Source: Phytohabitans flavus
Lineage (GTDB): Bacteria; Actinomycetota; Actinomycetes; Mycobacteriales; Micromonosporaceae
Length of the DNA stretch: 64,000 nt
NCBI RefSeq assembly: GCF_011764545.1
Contig: NZ_AP022870.1
Coordinates: 2,588,001-2,652,000, forward strand
Reading direction: 5' to 3'
Below, one piece after another: positions 24,292 to 33,443 of this stretch. Numbering within the stretch: position 1 is the first letter of the stretch; each line of letters opens with the position of its first letter. The translations under genes were made by a program, and so were the position numbers. Below the pieces are notes generated by a model, which worked only from the letters and a program-made list of their open reading frames with translations, was not told where the DNA came from and did no database searches.

Positions 24292-26856
24292 TTATGTTAC
24301 CGGCGGATTATGTGTTGCGGTCCAGAATATTGCCCGGCCGACCTGTGCGAAGAGGCCCTTCGGGTGGGCCCGGAAGAGCGGCTCCGTGCCGAAGAGCACG
24401 GCCGCCGTGCCGCGCGGCCCGACCCCGGAGACCACCGCCGCCTGTCCGCTCGCGTCGGTGGGGCCGCCGGTACCGTCGTCCGGGTCGGCGATCCAGTGCC
24501 CGGCGACGAGCGGCGTGGCCGCGTACCGCTGGTCGGCCGTCACGCCCGCGCCGAGGTCGGTGAACCACAGCGGCGCGTACACGAACGAGTGCGGCAGCGC
24601 GCCGGTGCCGACCGGGCCACCGCCGCCCGTGACCGAGACCACGCCGTTCGCGTCGGAACGGCCGGCGACCGCCCGAGCGGGCAGCACACCGGCGTCGGCG
24701 TTGAACCGGGCACCGGTGGCACCCCGGGTGACGACACCGCCCCGCGCGAGCAGAGCGTCCACTTGGGACTTGGCCGCGGCGTTGAGGCCCGCATAGGACA
24801 GTCCGGAGGAGACGAACAGCGTGTCCACATCGGACAGGTCGTAGCCGGCGTTGAGTACGGCGGTGGAGACCGGGCGCACGTCGAAGCCGAGGTCGCGGAG
24901 CACAAACAGCTCGTCCGCGGCGACCGCCGCCGCCAGCACCGGCTTGGTCAGCGCCTCACCCCGGGCCGGCCAGCGGGCGGCCGTGAAACGTACCCCCAGC
25001 CGTTCGGCCACCTCGGACGCCGAGCGCCGGGCGGAGGCCGGGACCACGATGGTGCCGTCGTCCTGGCGGCGCAGCGCCACGCCCGCGTCGAGGAGCGCGT
25101 TGACCGCCTGGACGTCCTTGCCGTCGTCGACGGTGAGGGCCAGGTCGCGGCCGTACGGGGCGAGCACGCCACCGGTCGGCGAGGCCACCGCGACGGGTGT
25201 GGTGGGCACGCGCGGCGACTCCCGCCGGCTCGTGTGGACGGTCGCGCCCCAGAGCAGTCCGTGGCTCCAGCCGGAGATGTCGTACATCTGCGGGACGAGC
25301 GCTGAGATGTCCCGCCCCGCTTCGAGTACCGCGTTCGCGAGGCCGCGCTTGGGCTGGTGCATGTCGACCACATAGGACCCGGTCGGGTACCAGTGGCCGG
25401 CGAGCTTGAACGGCGCCTTCGCCCGCCGCACCCGCACGTCGTGCGCGACGAGGTGGTCGACGAGGCGGGCCGCGGCGGCCGGGGAGCGCTGACCGTCGCC
25501 GGCCGGGATCACGTACGCGCGCGGGAACTGTGTCGTGTACCTGTCCTCCGGCCCGAAGCCCGGCACGTACCCGTCCGGGATGTACCGCTGCGCCTCGCCG
25601 GCCCACCCGCGGCGGAACAGCTCGATCTGGTCGGCGAGCAGCGCGGCGCGGTGGCTGTCCGCGTACCCGATGGCGGCCCGGATCGTCGCCGCGGCCACGT
25701 CGGTGTTGATGCCTGAGCGGCGGCGCAGCTCTTCGACCGGGAGGCTGTTGTACGAGCCGCGGTTCACCTGCATCGGCACCTCGACGGTGTGGCCGACCGC
25801 GCCGTGGTACATGGAGTACATCGGGGTGAAGATGGGCGGCCAGTCGTCCCAGTCACCGGGCGCGTCGTCCCGGAACGGGATGTTCGCCCGCGCCGTCTCC
25901 GGGTGGCCGAGGGCGGCGATCGCGGCCTCCATGCCGAGCGCGTTCGGGTACGCGTGCCGGATGTAGAGGTCGTAGTCGTAGTTCTGCCCGTGCGGCGCGG
26001 TGCTCGGCTCGATCAGCGTGGTGCCGGTGTAGCCGTGCTCGTCCAGCATCAGCACCGGTTGGGTGGCGATCAGCACGTCCCGTACCGCCCGGGACTCGGG
26101 CTGGCTGGAGGTGATGTGGTCGCGGTTGATGTCGAAGCCGGCGCCGTTGACCCGGGTACCGGCCACCCGCCCGTCCGGGTTGTTGGTGACCGTGAAGTAA
26201 AGCCGGCTCCGCTCCAGCAGCCGCCGCGTCGCGGTGTCCGTGGCGGTGGCGAGCTGGGTGATCACCCGGAGCGCGCCGTCGGTACCCTCCCACTCGTCAC
26301 CGTGGATGTTTCCGTTGAACCAGACCGGCGTCTTGTACCCGTCGCGCAGCTGCCGGTCGCGCGCCGCGGCCCGCGGGTCGTCCTCGATCAGCTGCCGCCA
26401 CCGGTCCTGCCGCCGGGTCTCGCTCACGTGCTCCGGCGCGGTCACCGTGACGAGGTAGAGGTCACGGCCCAATGTGGACTGACCCGCGACCTCGACCGAG
26501 ACCCGGTCGCTGCGGGCCTGGAGGTCGTTGAGGGCGGGCGCGATCCCGTGGTAGGGCACGAGGCCCAGCTTGATGGCGCGGTCGGTGGGGTCCTCCGGGT
26601 ACACCCGGAGCTTGGTCTGTTTGGGGTAGCCGGCCGTCTTCGTCGGCTGGTTGTGGCCCTGCGTGCGGGCCATGGCCCCGGCGGTCAGGAGCGGGTCAGT
26701 CGCGGCGACCTCGTTGCGCTCGGGCCCGTTGCCCGGCTCGCGGGTGGCGCGGTCGCTGGGTGCCACCGGATCGGTCGGCACGGCTCCGGCCGGCGTAGCG
26801 GGTAGGGCGACGGCGAAGGCGAGGAGGGCGGCGAGGACGCGGGGGGTTCGGGACAC
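24292..26856 (-). CDS. Secreted M14-family zinc carboxypeptidase
   Basis: About 854 aa. A Sec signal peptide (residues 1-25, VLAALLAFAVALPATPAGA) directs export. The M14 domain occupies roughly residues 70-400: zinc ligands HGDEWE (NGNIHGDEWEG) and His in LMLDEHGYTG, Arg/Asn substrate-binding TVTNNPDGR, and the catalytic Glu in VGHTVEVPM. The long C-terminal half is a second domain with a GATase-like strand pattern (DTLFVSSGLSYAGL), seen in large actinomycete zinc carboxypeptidases. GTG 26856 is fixed by GGAGGT about 6 nt upstream; an in-frame extension upstream would bury the signal peptide. Confidence 0.92.
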   Translation of the reverse strand: MSRTPRVLAALLAFAVALPATPAGAVPTDPVAPSDRATREPGNGPERNEVAATDPLLTAGAMARTQGHNQPTKTAGYPKQTKLRVYPEDPTDRAIKLGLVPYHGIAPALNDLQARSDRVSVEVAGQSTLGRDLYLVTVTAPEHVSETRRQDRWRQLIEDDPRAAARDRQLRDGYKTPVWFNGNIHGDEWEGTDGALRVITQLATATDTATRRLLERSRLYFTVTNNPDGRVAGTRVNGAGFDINRDHITSSQPESRAVRDVLIATQPVLMLDEHGYTGTTLIEPSTAPHGQNYDYDLYIRHAYPNALGMEAAIAALGHPETARANIPFRDDAPGDWDDWPPIFTPMYSMYHGAVGHTVEVPMQVNRGSYNSLPVEELRRRSGINTDVAAATIRAAIGYADSHRAALLADQIELFRRGWAGEAQRYIPDGYVPGFGPEDRYTTQFPRAYVIPAGDGQRSPAAAARLVDHLVAHDVRVRRAKAPFKLAGHWYPTGSYVVDMHQPKRGLANAVLEAGRDISALVPQMYDISGWSHGLLWGATVHTSRRESPRVPTTPVAVASPTGGVLAPYGRDLALTVDDGKDVQAVNALLDAGVALRRQDDGTIVVPASARRSASEVAERLGVRFTAARWPARGEALTKPVLAAAVAADELFVLRDLGFDVRPVSTAVLNAGYDLSDVDTLFVSSGLSYAGLNAAAKSQVDALLARGGVVTRGATGARFNADAGVLPARAVAGRSDANGVVSVTGGGGPVGTGALPHSFVYAPLWFTDLGAGVTADQRYAATPLVAGHWIADPDDGTGGPTDASGQAAVVSGVGPRGTAAVLFGTEPLFRAHPKGLFAQVGRAIFWTATHNPPVT

Positions 26857-27012
26857 GGGCGGCACCTCCGAAGTGGACGTGCACATGATCGTTCCGGCCG
26901 CATCGACCCCGGTCAACCGACCCGATGTTGCGATTCGCGCACAGGCGCGCGCTGTCGCACGCGGGTAGCGGCGGGCCCGGCCGCCGGCCGGTGTCGGGAG
27001 CGCGGAGAGGGA

Positions 27013-27399
27013 TCAGCAGGTCGAGTGGAAGAGGCCGCCGACCGGGTGGGTCGCGGCGAGCTCGTTGTAGAGGCGGACCGCCTCGTTGGTCTCGGCCACG
27101 TGCACCTCTACGCCGCGCTCCGCCAGCAGCGCGAGCGTGCGCGGGTCGACCTCCATCTGGAGCCGCATGCCCTGGGAAAGCACCACGACCGTGGCGCCGT
27201 GGGTGAGGAGCTCCTCGACGTCGGCGGGCTGGATGCCGGGGGAGTGCTGGGTGCCCGTCTCCGTCCAGTCCCACGCCCGGCCGCCGCCCGGGTAGAGCTT
27301 GATGTCCTTTGCCGGCGGCAGGCCCTCCACGTCCATGTGCCCCCACGAGACCGACAGGATCCGCGGGGAACGCGCCGCATCGTTGGCCACGGCCGACAC
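27013..27399 (-). CDS. Mth938-like domain protein (DUF498)
   Basis: About 128 aa, nearly all one Mth938-like alpha/beta domain. Landmarks are RILSVSWGHMDVEGLPPAKDIKLYPGGGRAWDWTETGTQHSPGIQPADVEELL and the central strand TVVVLSQGMRLQMEV. Family members are small cytoplasmic proteins, some linked to respiratory complex I assembly in eukaryotes; the bacterial role is unknown. GTG 27399 is used; GTG 27390 is also in frame. It stands alone, divergent from the surface protein gene. Confidence 0.88.
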   Translation of the reverse strand: MSAVANDAARSPRILSVSWGHMDVEGLPPAKDIKLYPGGGRAWDWTETGTQHSPGIQPADVEELLTHGATVVVLSQGMRLQMEVDPRTLALLAERGVEVHVAETNEAVRLYNELAATHPVGGLFHSTC

Positions 27400-27526
27400 G
27401 GTACCCGGCTATTTCCCCTATTACGGCAGTGGCGGATCCGTTCGTACGAACGGCTGACATTCGCCGTACCCCGGGATGGTGTTTCTGCTCGTCTTCCTTA
27501 ACATCTCTCTCACGGAGTCCTCTCTG

Positions 27527-28678
27527 ATGAACGTTCGTACCCGCGCCCTGGCATTCGCCGGTGCCGCGGCCATCGGCTTCGTAGCCGCGGGCGCCCTCGC
27601 CGCGCCGGCGCTCGCCGCGGGCTCGACCGACCTGTCGCTCACTCTGAGCGGTACGACGCTGGCCGCGACCACCTCGGGCAAGCTTGCCACCGCGAGCGTC
27701 ACCAACAAGGGCACCGAGACCGCGACCGGGATCGTCATCACCTTCGACCTGAGCGACCTCGACACCGACGTCGTCAGCGTGCCCTCGCCCGACGAGGAGG
27801 CCTGCGAGCAGGACGGCAGCAAGTTCACTTGCGGCGTGGTGGACCTCAAGCCAGGCCAGAACGCCGACCTGCCCTTCGTGCTCATCCGAGTGGGCGACGG
27901 CGAGCCGGGCAGCGTGACCGCGACCGTCGCGCACGAGGGTGAGGACCCGGAGGCGGGCAACAACAAGGCCACCGCCAAGGTGAACATCAGCGACACCACC
28001 GGCCCCGACCTGACGGTCCTCGCGCCGGACGTGCCGATCGAAGAAGGCGGCATCGGCACCGTGGCGCCAGGCGAGCAGGCCGAGCTGTTCTACCGCGTGG
28101 CGAACTTCGGCGACGAGGCGGTCCACGGCCTCAAGCTCACCATCCAGCTTCCCGAGCACGTGACGTTCGTGGAGCAGGAGGACGGCTGCGAGTACGACGC
28201 GGACAACCGCAAGGCCACCTGCGGCTACGACTTCGGGCTGATCCCGGCCGACGAGGACTCCAACACGGAGGATGAGCTGTACTCGCTCGCGGACTTCGTC
28301 AACCTGATCAAGGTCGCCGAGGACGCGCCGGCGCCGGCCGTGCTCGACGGCGGCGTGGTGAGCGCCGAGGGCATCGTCCTGGAGAAGCAGCCGGAGGTGG
28401 CGGCGCAGCGGATCACGGCCGCGGCCCTGCCGGAAGGCGTCGAGGGCGGCTCGGCCAAGGACGTCGACGAGAGCGACAACACCGACGAGTTCTCCGTGCA
28501 CGTGGCGAAGGCCGGTGGCGGTGGCGGTGGCGGCGAGCTGCCCGTCACCGGCGTGCAGGCCGGCCTGATCGGCGGCGTCGGCCTCCTCGTGGTGGCCGGT
28601 GGCGGCACGATGCTGCTCATGGCTCGGCGGCGGCGCGTGGTGCTCGCCGTCCCGGACGACGAGAAGCCGACCGCCTGA
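27527..28678 (+). CDS. Secreted surface protein with LPVTG sorting signal
   Basis: About 383 aa. A signal peptide (residues 1-31, ending APALAAG) is followed by two Ig-like/DUF11-type beta domains (residues about 35-150 and 165-240). Each carries a Cys pair (EEACEQDGSKFTCG and EDGCEYDADNRKATCG). A Gly run then leads to ELPVTG (LPVTG at 338-342), a hydrophobic helix and RRRR, the classic cell-wall sorting signal for a class E-type or similar sortase. No sortase gene is in the window. The protein is strongly acidic. GGAG lies 10 nt before ATG 27527. Confidence 0.85.
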   Translation: MNVRTRALAFAGAAAIGFVAAGALAAPALAAGSTDLSLTLSGTTLAATTSGKLATASVTNKGTETATGIVITFDLSDLDTDVVSVPSPDEEACEQDGSKFTCGVVDLKPGQNADLPFVLIRVGDGEPGSVTATVAHEGEDPEAGNNKATAKVNISDTTGPDLTVLAPDVPIEEGGIGTVAPGEQAELFYRVANFGDEAVHGLKLTIQLPEHVTFVEQEDGCEYDADNRKATCGYDFGLIPADEDSNTEDELYSLADFVNLIKVAEDAPAPAVLDGGVVSAEGIVLEKQPEVAAQRITAAALPEGVEGGSAKDVDESDNTDEFSVHVAKAGGGGGGGELPVTGVQAGLIGGVGLLVVAGGGTMLLMARRRRVVLAVPDDEKPTA

Positions 28679-28692
28679 ACCAGCGGATCCAA

Positions 28693-28727
28693 AGAAGGGC
28701 CCGGCGCCGGTGGCGCCGGGCCCTTCT
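28693..28727 (+). terminator. Strong hairpin terminator after the LPVTG protein gene
   Basis: A perfect 16-bp stem (28693-28708 with 28712-28727) with a 3-nt loop lies 14 bp after the stop and between convergent genes. The ends AGAAGGG/CCCTTCT add a short T-containing tail, so it may serve both directions. Confidence 0.85.
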
Positions 28728-28751
28728 GCCTGGACACCCTGCCCAACGGGT

Positions 28752-29285
28752 CTATCCCATCATCGTGAGCAGCTTCTCCACCGTGTTCCAGTTGCGCACC
28801 GTGGTCGACGGCCCGTTCTTCGCCTTGCCGAGGATGGTCATCAGCGGGCTGTCGCGCAGGCCGCCTGGGCACCAGATGTACATCTCCGTGTGGTCGACGA
28901 TGTAGCGGTCGTCGCCGATGTCAGCGCCATCCAGCACGGCGCCGACGGGCGTTTGCGGAGGCTCCGCCATGAACGCCACGAGGTACTTCGAGCCGTCGGT
29001 CGCCACGTCGGCGAGGGGGTTCTTCGCCACGATGCGCGTCATCTGGTCGTGGCTGCGCAGGATCGTGTCGACGGCGAGTCCGAACCGCTTCTCGATCAGC
29101 TGCTCGATCGTCCTGCCTAGCTCGTCGGCCGGCTGGTCGGCGTCCAGCACCACGTTGCCGCTCTGTAGCAACGTGGCGACGTTCTCGTACCCGCTCTGCG
29201 TAAGCACCGTGCGAAGGTCGGCCATGGCCACGCGCCTGGCCTTCCCGAGGTTGATACCGCGCAGGAAGACCGCGTAGCGGGCCAT
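28752..29285 (-). CDS. DUF1697 family protein
   Basis: About 177 aa, a complete DUF1697 domain. The family signature is at the N-terminus (YAVFLRGINLGKARRVAMADLRTVLTQSGYENVATLLQSGNVVL). The conserved C-terminus PSTTVRNWNTVEKLLTMM also matches. The function of the family is unknown and no partner is implied by the neighbours. ATG 29285 is preceded by overlapping GAGG repeats. Confidence 0.92.
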   Translation of the reverse strand: MARYAVFLRGINLGKARRVAMADLRTVLTQSGYENVATLLQSGNVVLDADQPADELGRTIEQLIEKRFGLAVDTILRSHDQMTRIVAKNPLADVATDGSKYLVAFMAEPPQTPVGAVLDGADIGDDRYIVDHTEMYIWCPGGLRDSPLMTILGKAKNGPSTTVRNWNTVEKLLTMMG

Positions 29286-29344
29286 CGCCTCACCCTCACT
29301 GGCCTTTCGGGCCTGTCGTCGCGCGAGCGACCGAGAACGGCAGG

Positions 29345-29902
29345 CTACCGGGCGTGGCGTTTGGCGCGCCACATGTGCACGACCGCGACGGTGCCGGCCA
29401 CCGCGAGCACGGCGCCTGCCGTGGCGACGGCGGGTCCAGGGCGGTGCCGTACCGTCTCGGAAAGCTCGCCCGCCCGCATCGCCGCCTGCTTCGTCGCGGC
29501 GTGGGCGGTGTCCTGCACGCGGTCCCGGGCGTCGGCGGCCGCATGTTTCGCGCGGCCGCGAGCGTCAGCGGTCGCATCCTTGGCACGGCCGCCAGCATCG
29601 GCGGTCATATCCTTCGCGCGACCCTTCGCGCGGCCACGGGCGTCCGCGACGGCACCCTTCGCGCGATCCTTCGCGCGGCTACCGGCATCCTCGGCCGCGT
29701 GCTTCGCCCGGCCGCGAGCGTCGGCGGCCATGTCCTTGGCGCGGGCCTTGACGTTCGCCTTCGACGCCAGGACGTCCGCCTTCGCCGCGAGCGCCGAGAC
29801 GGTGTCGCCCAGCTCCTCGCGGGTGCGGTCGATGTCCGCGCGGATGAGGTCGCGTTCGCTCGGCGAGGGACCGCCGGATGATGTGGGTTCGTTCGCGCTC
29901 AT
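29345..29902 (-). CDS. DUF3618 protein with Ala/Lys/Arg heptad-like repeats
   Basis: About 185 aa. The N-terminal DUF3618 segment reads SERDLIRADIDRTREELGDTVSALAAKADVLA. Residues about 50-135 form a long helical, positively charged repeat built from units like ADARGRAKDATADARGRAKHA, similar to LEA or apolipoprotein-like helices. One hydrophobic helix near the C-terminus (PAVATAGAVLAVAGTVAVVHMW) anchors it. It overlaps the holin-like gene by ATGA and is the second gene of that operon, a pairing common in actinomycetes. A role at the membrane under stress is plausible but unproven. Confidence 0.88.
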   Translation of the reverse strand: MSANEPTSSGGPSPSERDLIRADIDRTREELGDTVSALAAKADVLASKANVKARAKDMAADARGRAKHAAEDAGSRAKDRAKGAVADARGRAKGRAKDMTADAGGRAKDATADARGRAKHAAADARDRVQDTAHAATKQAAMRAGELSETVRHRPGPAVATAGAVLAVAGTVAVVHMWRAKRHAR

Positions 29903-30297
29903 CGGTGGGCCCTCTCCCGTACCTCGTCAATGTCGGCGCGTACGCTGCGGACCGCCTCCTGGGGCACCGGTGGCACGCCCCGCACGACCTGGCGGCGGCC
30001 GGCCAGCGCCAGCACCCCCGCCATCGCGAAGAGGGCAACCGCGACGATCAGCGCCGCCAGCCACCCGGGTAGTCCTTCGGCGATGCCGAGGATGGCGGCG
30101 GCGATCAGGGCCGCGACGCCGAACATCGCGATTACGCCGCCGCCGCCCAGCAGGCCGGCGCCGGCTCCGGCGCGCTTGCCCTTTTGCATTACCTCGGCGC
30201 GGGCCAGGGCCAGCTCGTCGCGGACCAGGCGGGAGATCTGGTCGGCCGCCTGGCGGACGAGATCAGCGGTACCCGCGCCACGCATGGCATCGGACAT
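29899..30297 (-). CDS. Phage holin superfamily 3-like membrane protein (actinobacterial Holin-X type)
   Basis: About 132 aa. An N-terminal amphipathic segment (LVRQAADQISRLVRDELALARAEVMQKGKRA) is followed by two strong membrane helices separated by a short turn (ALIAAAILGIAEGLPGWLAALIVAVALFAMAGVLALAG) and a charged tail (EAVRSVRADIDEVRERAH). This is the Holin-X/DUF1469-like pattern, which despite its name is chromosomal and usually sits beside DUF3618. ATG 30297 has GAGGAG about 8 nt upstream. Confidence 0.87.
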   Translation of the reverse strand: MSDAMRGAGTADLVRQAADQISRLVRDELALARAEVMQKGKRAGAGAGLLGGGGVIAMFGVAALIAAAILGIAEGLPGWLAALIVAVALFAMAGVLALAGRRQVVRGVPPVPQEAVRSVRADIDEVRERAHR

Positions 30298-30429
30298 GAT
30301 CAGCAACTCCTCACTCCCTGTGAGTTAGTCATGCCCGGTGCCCACCAGGTCAAACACGGCCGGGTAACGCCGGCGGCGCGCGCGACGCTCTTCCCTACGG
30401 TGCGCCCGAACCGAGCCCGGAGGCTGATC

Positions 30430-30767
30430 ATGATCGACGAACTCGGCCCCGCGCCGGCCGCGCTGCTCGTGTCCGCCGTACGGGACCGCCGCGGCATGCG
30501 GCTCGTGGTGGCGGGCGACGTCGACGTGATATCCGCCTGGCAGTTCCGGGAGTACCTGGCCGGGGCCCTCGACACGACCCCGGCCTCGCTCACCGTCGAC
30601 CTCGGCGGTGTCACGTTCCTCGACTCGACGGGTCTCAGCGCGCTCGTCTACGCCCACCAACGCGCCCGCCATGAGGGCGTCCCCTCGTGGTGGCCGATCC
30701 GCAACCGCAGGTACGCCGGCTCCTCGATGTCACCGGCCTGCTGACGGTGCTCACCGAGGAGGGCTGA
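30430..30767 (+). pseudogene. STAS-domain anti-sigma factor antagonist, single-base frameshift
   Basis: The STAS domain is clear: MRLVVAGDVDVISAWQFREYLAGAL, then LTVDLGGVTFLDSTGLSALVYAHQRA, with the phosphorylatable Ser/Thr in LDSTGLSAL. After EGVP the reading frame is lost at the CCCC run 30681-30684. One extra C restores LVVADPQPQVRRLLDVTGLLTVLTEEG and a stop at 30765-30767, the normal end of a roughly 112-aa antagonist. The span of 338 nt is one short of 113 codons. Without the correction the protein ends at 30744 with an unrelated tail. GGAGG precedes ATG 30430. Confidence 0.85.
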
Positions 30768-30870
30768 CCGGGCATTTCCCCCGCCGGCTGGTCAGCCCGG
30801 ACCCTCCCCCTCGTCGCTGGCTGTGGGGGCGACGAGGAGGAGGGTCACTTGCTACTCAGGTCGGGGCGGC

Positions 30871-31923
30871 TCAGCCCAGCACGATGCTGACGCCGTACGC
30901 CGCCTGGGTCTCCAGCCACGGGGTGGCGTAGCTCGTCCCGCCGCCACCGGCGATGTGGTGGCCGCGGATCCAGATGTTGCCCGACGTGTCCTTCGCGTAG
31001 AACGCGCCGCCGGAGTCGCCGCCCTGCGGCAGCGTCCCTCCGTTGTAGACGATCACGGGCGACTTGCAGCCGGTCGCCGTGCACACCTGGCCGCTGATGC
31101 TGGTCGCGGTGTGGCCGCAGTTCTCACCCGTGGTACGGCCGCTGGTGCAGTAGTCCGTGTACCCGACGAACGCGGTGCCCGCCGCCACCACCGGACCGCT
31201 GGTGGTGCTGGTGACGCCGCCGGTGAACACCCGACCCCAGTACCCCTGGCCGCCGATCAGCTCCATGTCCTGCGCGTGGCCGGTCACGGTGGGCAGCCGG
31301 CGGTTGGAGACAGTGCCGTACGTGTTGTTGCCCGACTCGGTCAGCACGGTCGCGCCGTTCGCGAAGCAGTGGCCCGCGGTCACCATGAAGCGGGTGCCCG
31401 CGCCGTTCTGCACCGTGTACCCCGAGGAGCAGAGCCCGCCGCCGGACTGGATGCCACCACCGCCGTAGTAGTTCGGGATGTCGTCCCGCCGGTGCCACGC
31501 GTCGTCGATCGTGGTCGGCCGCACCTGCGTCGACACCGCCACCTGCGCCTGCGCCGCGGTCAGCCCGGAAGTGCTGGTCAGCGACGACACCACAGCGTCC
31601 GGCGCGTCCGTCTCCACCACGATCCGGCCGGTGCCGGCGTCGAAGTAGCTGCCGAACGTGTACTTGGTCCCGTTCTTCGCCACGTACCCGGCGATCCGCT
31701 TCTGGATCGCGGCGAGCGTGGCCGCCGTGGTCGCCGACTCGGCCGCCTTGGGCTTGGCCAGCCGGTCCGGCGCGAGGCTGGCGTCCACCCGCGCGGTCCC
31801 GCGGTCGCCCCCCTTGTCCTTGTCCCCGTCCGGCGCGGCCTGGGCCGCACCGGCACCGAGCCCGGCGAACACGACGGTAGCTGCGACGACGGCGCCGAGA
31901 AGCCCCCTCTTCGTCACGAGCAT
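30871..31923 (-). CDS. Secreted S1 serine protease, alpha-lytic/streptogrisin type
   Basis: About 350 aa. It has a signal peptide (residues 1-29, ending AAQAAP) and a pro-region of about 120 residues including YTFGSYFDAGTGRIVVET, typical of alpha-lytic protease pro-peptides. The mature chymotrypsin-like domain has catalytic His in VTAGHCF, Asp in GHAQDMELIGG and Ser in GGDSGGAF. Paired Cys (LCSSGY with GHCF; ENCGHT and QVCTATGC) indicate disulfides. It is an extracellular protease for protein scavenging. GGGGGAGG precedes ATG 31923. It is not fused to a binding module. Confidence 0.94.
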   Translation of the reverse strand: MLVTKRGLLGAVVAATVVFAGLGAGAAQAAPDGDKDKGGDRGTARVDASLAPDRLAKPKAAESATTAATLAAIQKRIAGYVAKNGTKYTFGSYFDAGTGRIVVETDAPDAVVSSLTSTSGLTAAQAQVAVSTQVRPTTIDDAWHRRDDIPNYYGGGGIQSGGGLCSSGYTVQNGAGTRFMVTAGHCFANGATVLTESGNNTYGTVSNRRLPTVTGHAQDMELIGGQGYWGRVFTGGVTSTTSGPVVAAGTAFVGYTDYCTSGRTTGENCGHTATSISGQVCTATGCKSPVIVYNGGTLPQGGDSGGAFYAKDTSGNIWIRGHHIAGGGGTSYATPWLETQAAYGVSIVLG

Positions 31924-32162
31924 GTGGTTCCTCCCCCTGTTGCGCCACGGCCGGTCGCCGTGGCACAGGACAGGAAGGAGTTGGGTACCGCACTGATAGC
32001 GCGGTGTCGATGTTGTGACAAGGTGTATCACGCAAGATCATCGCGTGACGGTAGCCCGCGCGGTGCCGCTGAGCGGCGCTTTTGCCGCGCTTGAGACCGC
32101 CCACGAGTGACGGTCCGGCCGAGGGGAGGGTTTCTCCACGATCTCTTCGCGGACCCAAACCA

Positions 32163-32248
32163 AGATGAAGATTTGGGCTACCGCGATGTCCGCGGTGGTC
32201 CGGACCGCTGCTCCCGCGGCCTCACCCTCCGCGGTTCACAACCAAACC
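32163..32248 (+). repeat. Dispersed intergenic repeat, copy 4 (short form)
   Basis: The core is at 32177-32233, nearly identical to copy 1 including flanks GATTTGGGCT and TTCACAACCAAACCCC. It lies in the 370-bp gap 31924-32293, which otherwise holds only the protease promoter region. It is the one copy not oriented away from a same-strand gene end; here it faces the 3' end of the short-chain dehydrogenase gene. Confidence 0.9.
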
Positions 32249-32293
32249 CCGGCCGGCATCGCCGGCGGTGACGCCCCGGGTTGTTGCCGGCCG

Positions 32294-33118
32294 TCACGGC
32301 CGTTCGCCAACCTCGGTGAGTCGCTTGTAGCGCCGCTGCCGGCGTCGGGCGTCCCGCATCAGCGCCGGCACCATTGGCGTGGCGAGCCGAGGGAAGAGAT
32401 CCACGAAGCGCATCATCAGCCCCCGCCGGCGCGGCACGATCGTCACCGGGCGGGGGCGCTCGGTGAGGCGGCCGACCACGCGGCCGATCACGTCGGCGGT
32501 GAGCAGCGGCGCGGTGAAGGAGGCGGCGGCTTCGGGATCGTCGACGCGGTTCCCCAACAGCGGTGTCCAGACTCCGCTGGGGCAGACCGCGCAGATGTCG
32601 ATGCCTCGGTGGCCGCCGCGCCGCAGGTCGAAGAGCGTGCTGAGGGTGAAGGCCATCGCCGCGTGCTTGCTCGCCGCGTAGACCGCCTGCCCGGGCGTGG
32701 CGACGATCCCCGCGAGCGAGACTACGTTGATCACTTGGCCCCGCCCGGCCGGGATCATGTGGGCCAGAGCGGCGACGGTGCCGTTGATCGTCCCGGTCGC
32801 GTTCACGGCGAGGACGCGCTCGTTGCTCGCCTCGCCGATCTCCCAGGCGTATCCCACGGCAAGCACGCCGGCGTTGTTGACCCAGAGGTCGAGGTGACCG
32901 CGTTCGGCGACGATCGAATCGGCAAGCGCGCGGCTGGCGCTCGCGTCGGTGACGTCGAGCACCGCCGCGCGGCACTGTGGGCCGAGGCCGTCGACTGCCG
33001 GCTCGGCGATGCCGAGTTCGACGTCGGTCGCCCAGACCGCGAAACCGCGCCGTGCCAACTCTGCCGTGATGGCCCGTCCGAGCCCACCCCCCGCCCCGGT
33101 GACGACCGCGGTCTTCAT
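32294..33118 (-). CDS. Short-chain dehydrogenase/reductase
   Basis: About 274 aa, a classical SDR. The cofactor motif TGAGGGLG (residues 7-14), NNAG (about 89), the catalytic Ser in INVVSLAGI and YAASK (about 152-156) are all present. The Asp in WATDVE after the second strand favours NAD(H). The basic C-terminus (MRDARRRQRRYKRL) is longer than usual and may be membrane-associated. It overlaps a 56-aa membrane protein gene by ATGA, so the pair is probably co-expressed. The substrate is unknown. Confidence 0.94.
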   Translation of the reverse strand: MKTAVVTGAGGGLGRAITAELARRGFAVWATDVELGIAEPAVDGLGPQCRAAVLDVTDASASRALADSIVAERGHLDLWVNNAGVLAVGYAWEIGEASNERVLAVNATGTINGTVAALAHMIPAGRGQVINVVSLAGIVATPGQAVYAASKHAAMAFTLSTLFDLRRGGHRGIDICAVCPSGVWTPLLGNRVDDPEAAASFTAPLLTADVIGRVVGRLTERPRPVTIVPRRRGLMMRFVDLFPRLATPMVPALMRDARRRQRRYKRLTEVGERP

Positions 33119-33285
33119 CGGCCGCCTCCGTGGGCGGCGATGGCGAGCCAGATGATCCCGAAGATCAACGCCGCCACCGGCACGAAGAACGACAGCACGA
33201 ACGCCCAGATGTCGAGCGCCCCTCCGGGCATGTCGTGTACGGATCGACTCTTGGCAGCCGCCTCGGAACCAATGGTCTGTTTCAT
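33115..33285 (-). CDS. 56-aa single-span membrane protein upstream of the SDR
   Basis: A short open frame starts at ATG 33285 with GCGGGAG just upstream and ends with a TGA that overlaps the ATG of the short-chain dehydrogenase (33115-33118). The product has a polar N-terminus (MKQTIGSEAAAKSRSVHDMPGG) and one long hydrophobic helix (WAFVLSFFVPVAALIFGIIWLAIA) ending AAHGGGR. The coupling and helix support a real gene. It could anchor the dehydrogenase at the membrane. No family is recognised. Confidence 0.65.
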   Translation of the reverse strand: MKQTIGSEAAAKSRSVHDMPGGALDIWAFVLSFFVPVAALIFGIIWLAIAAHGGGR

Positions 33286-33443
33286 CTCCCGCCCCTTCCT
33301 GCCAGTCGCCTGGAAGGGAAACTACGGTGGTCCACTGAATGCCTTGTGAAAGACAAGTGGACGCCGTCACCGGGCGCCAGTCGAGGGGCGACGGAGCGGT
33401 GGCGTGCGGGAGGGCTCGGCCCGGCTTGCGCGGGCCTCGCTGG

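Noticed and set aside
29899..30297. Holin-like gene as evidence of a prophage
   Set aside because: The neighbours are DUF3618 and a STAS gene, the usual chromosomal setting; no phage gene is nearby.
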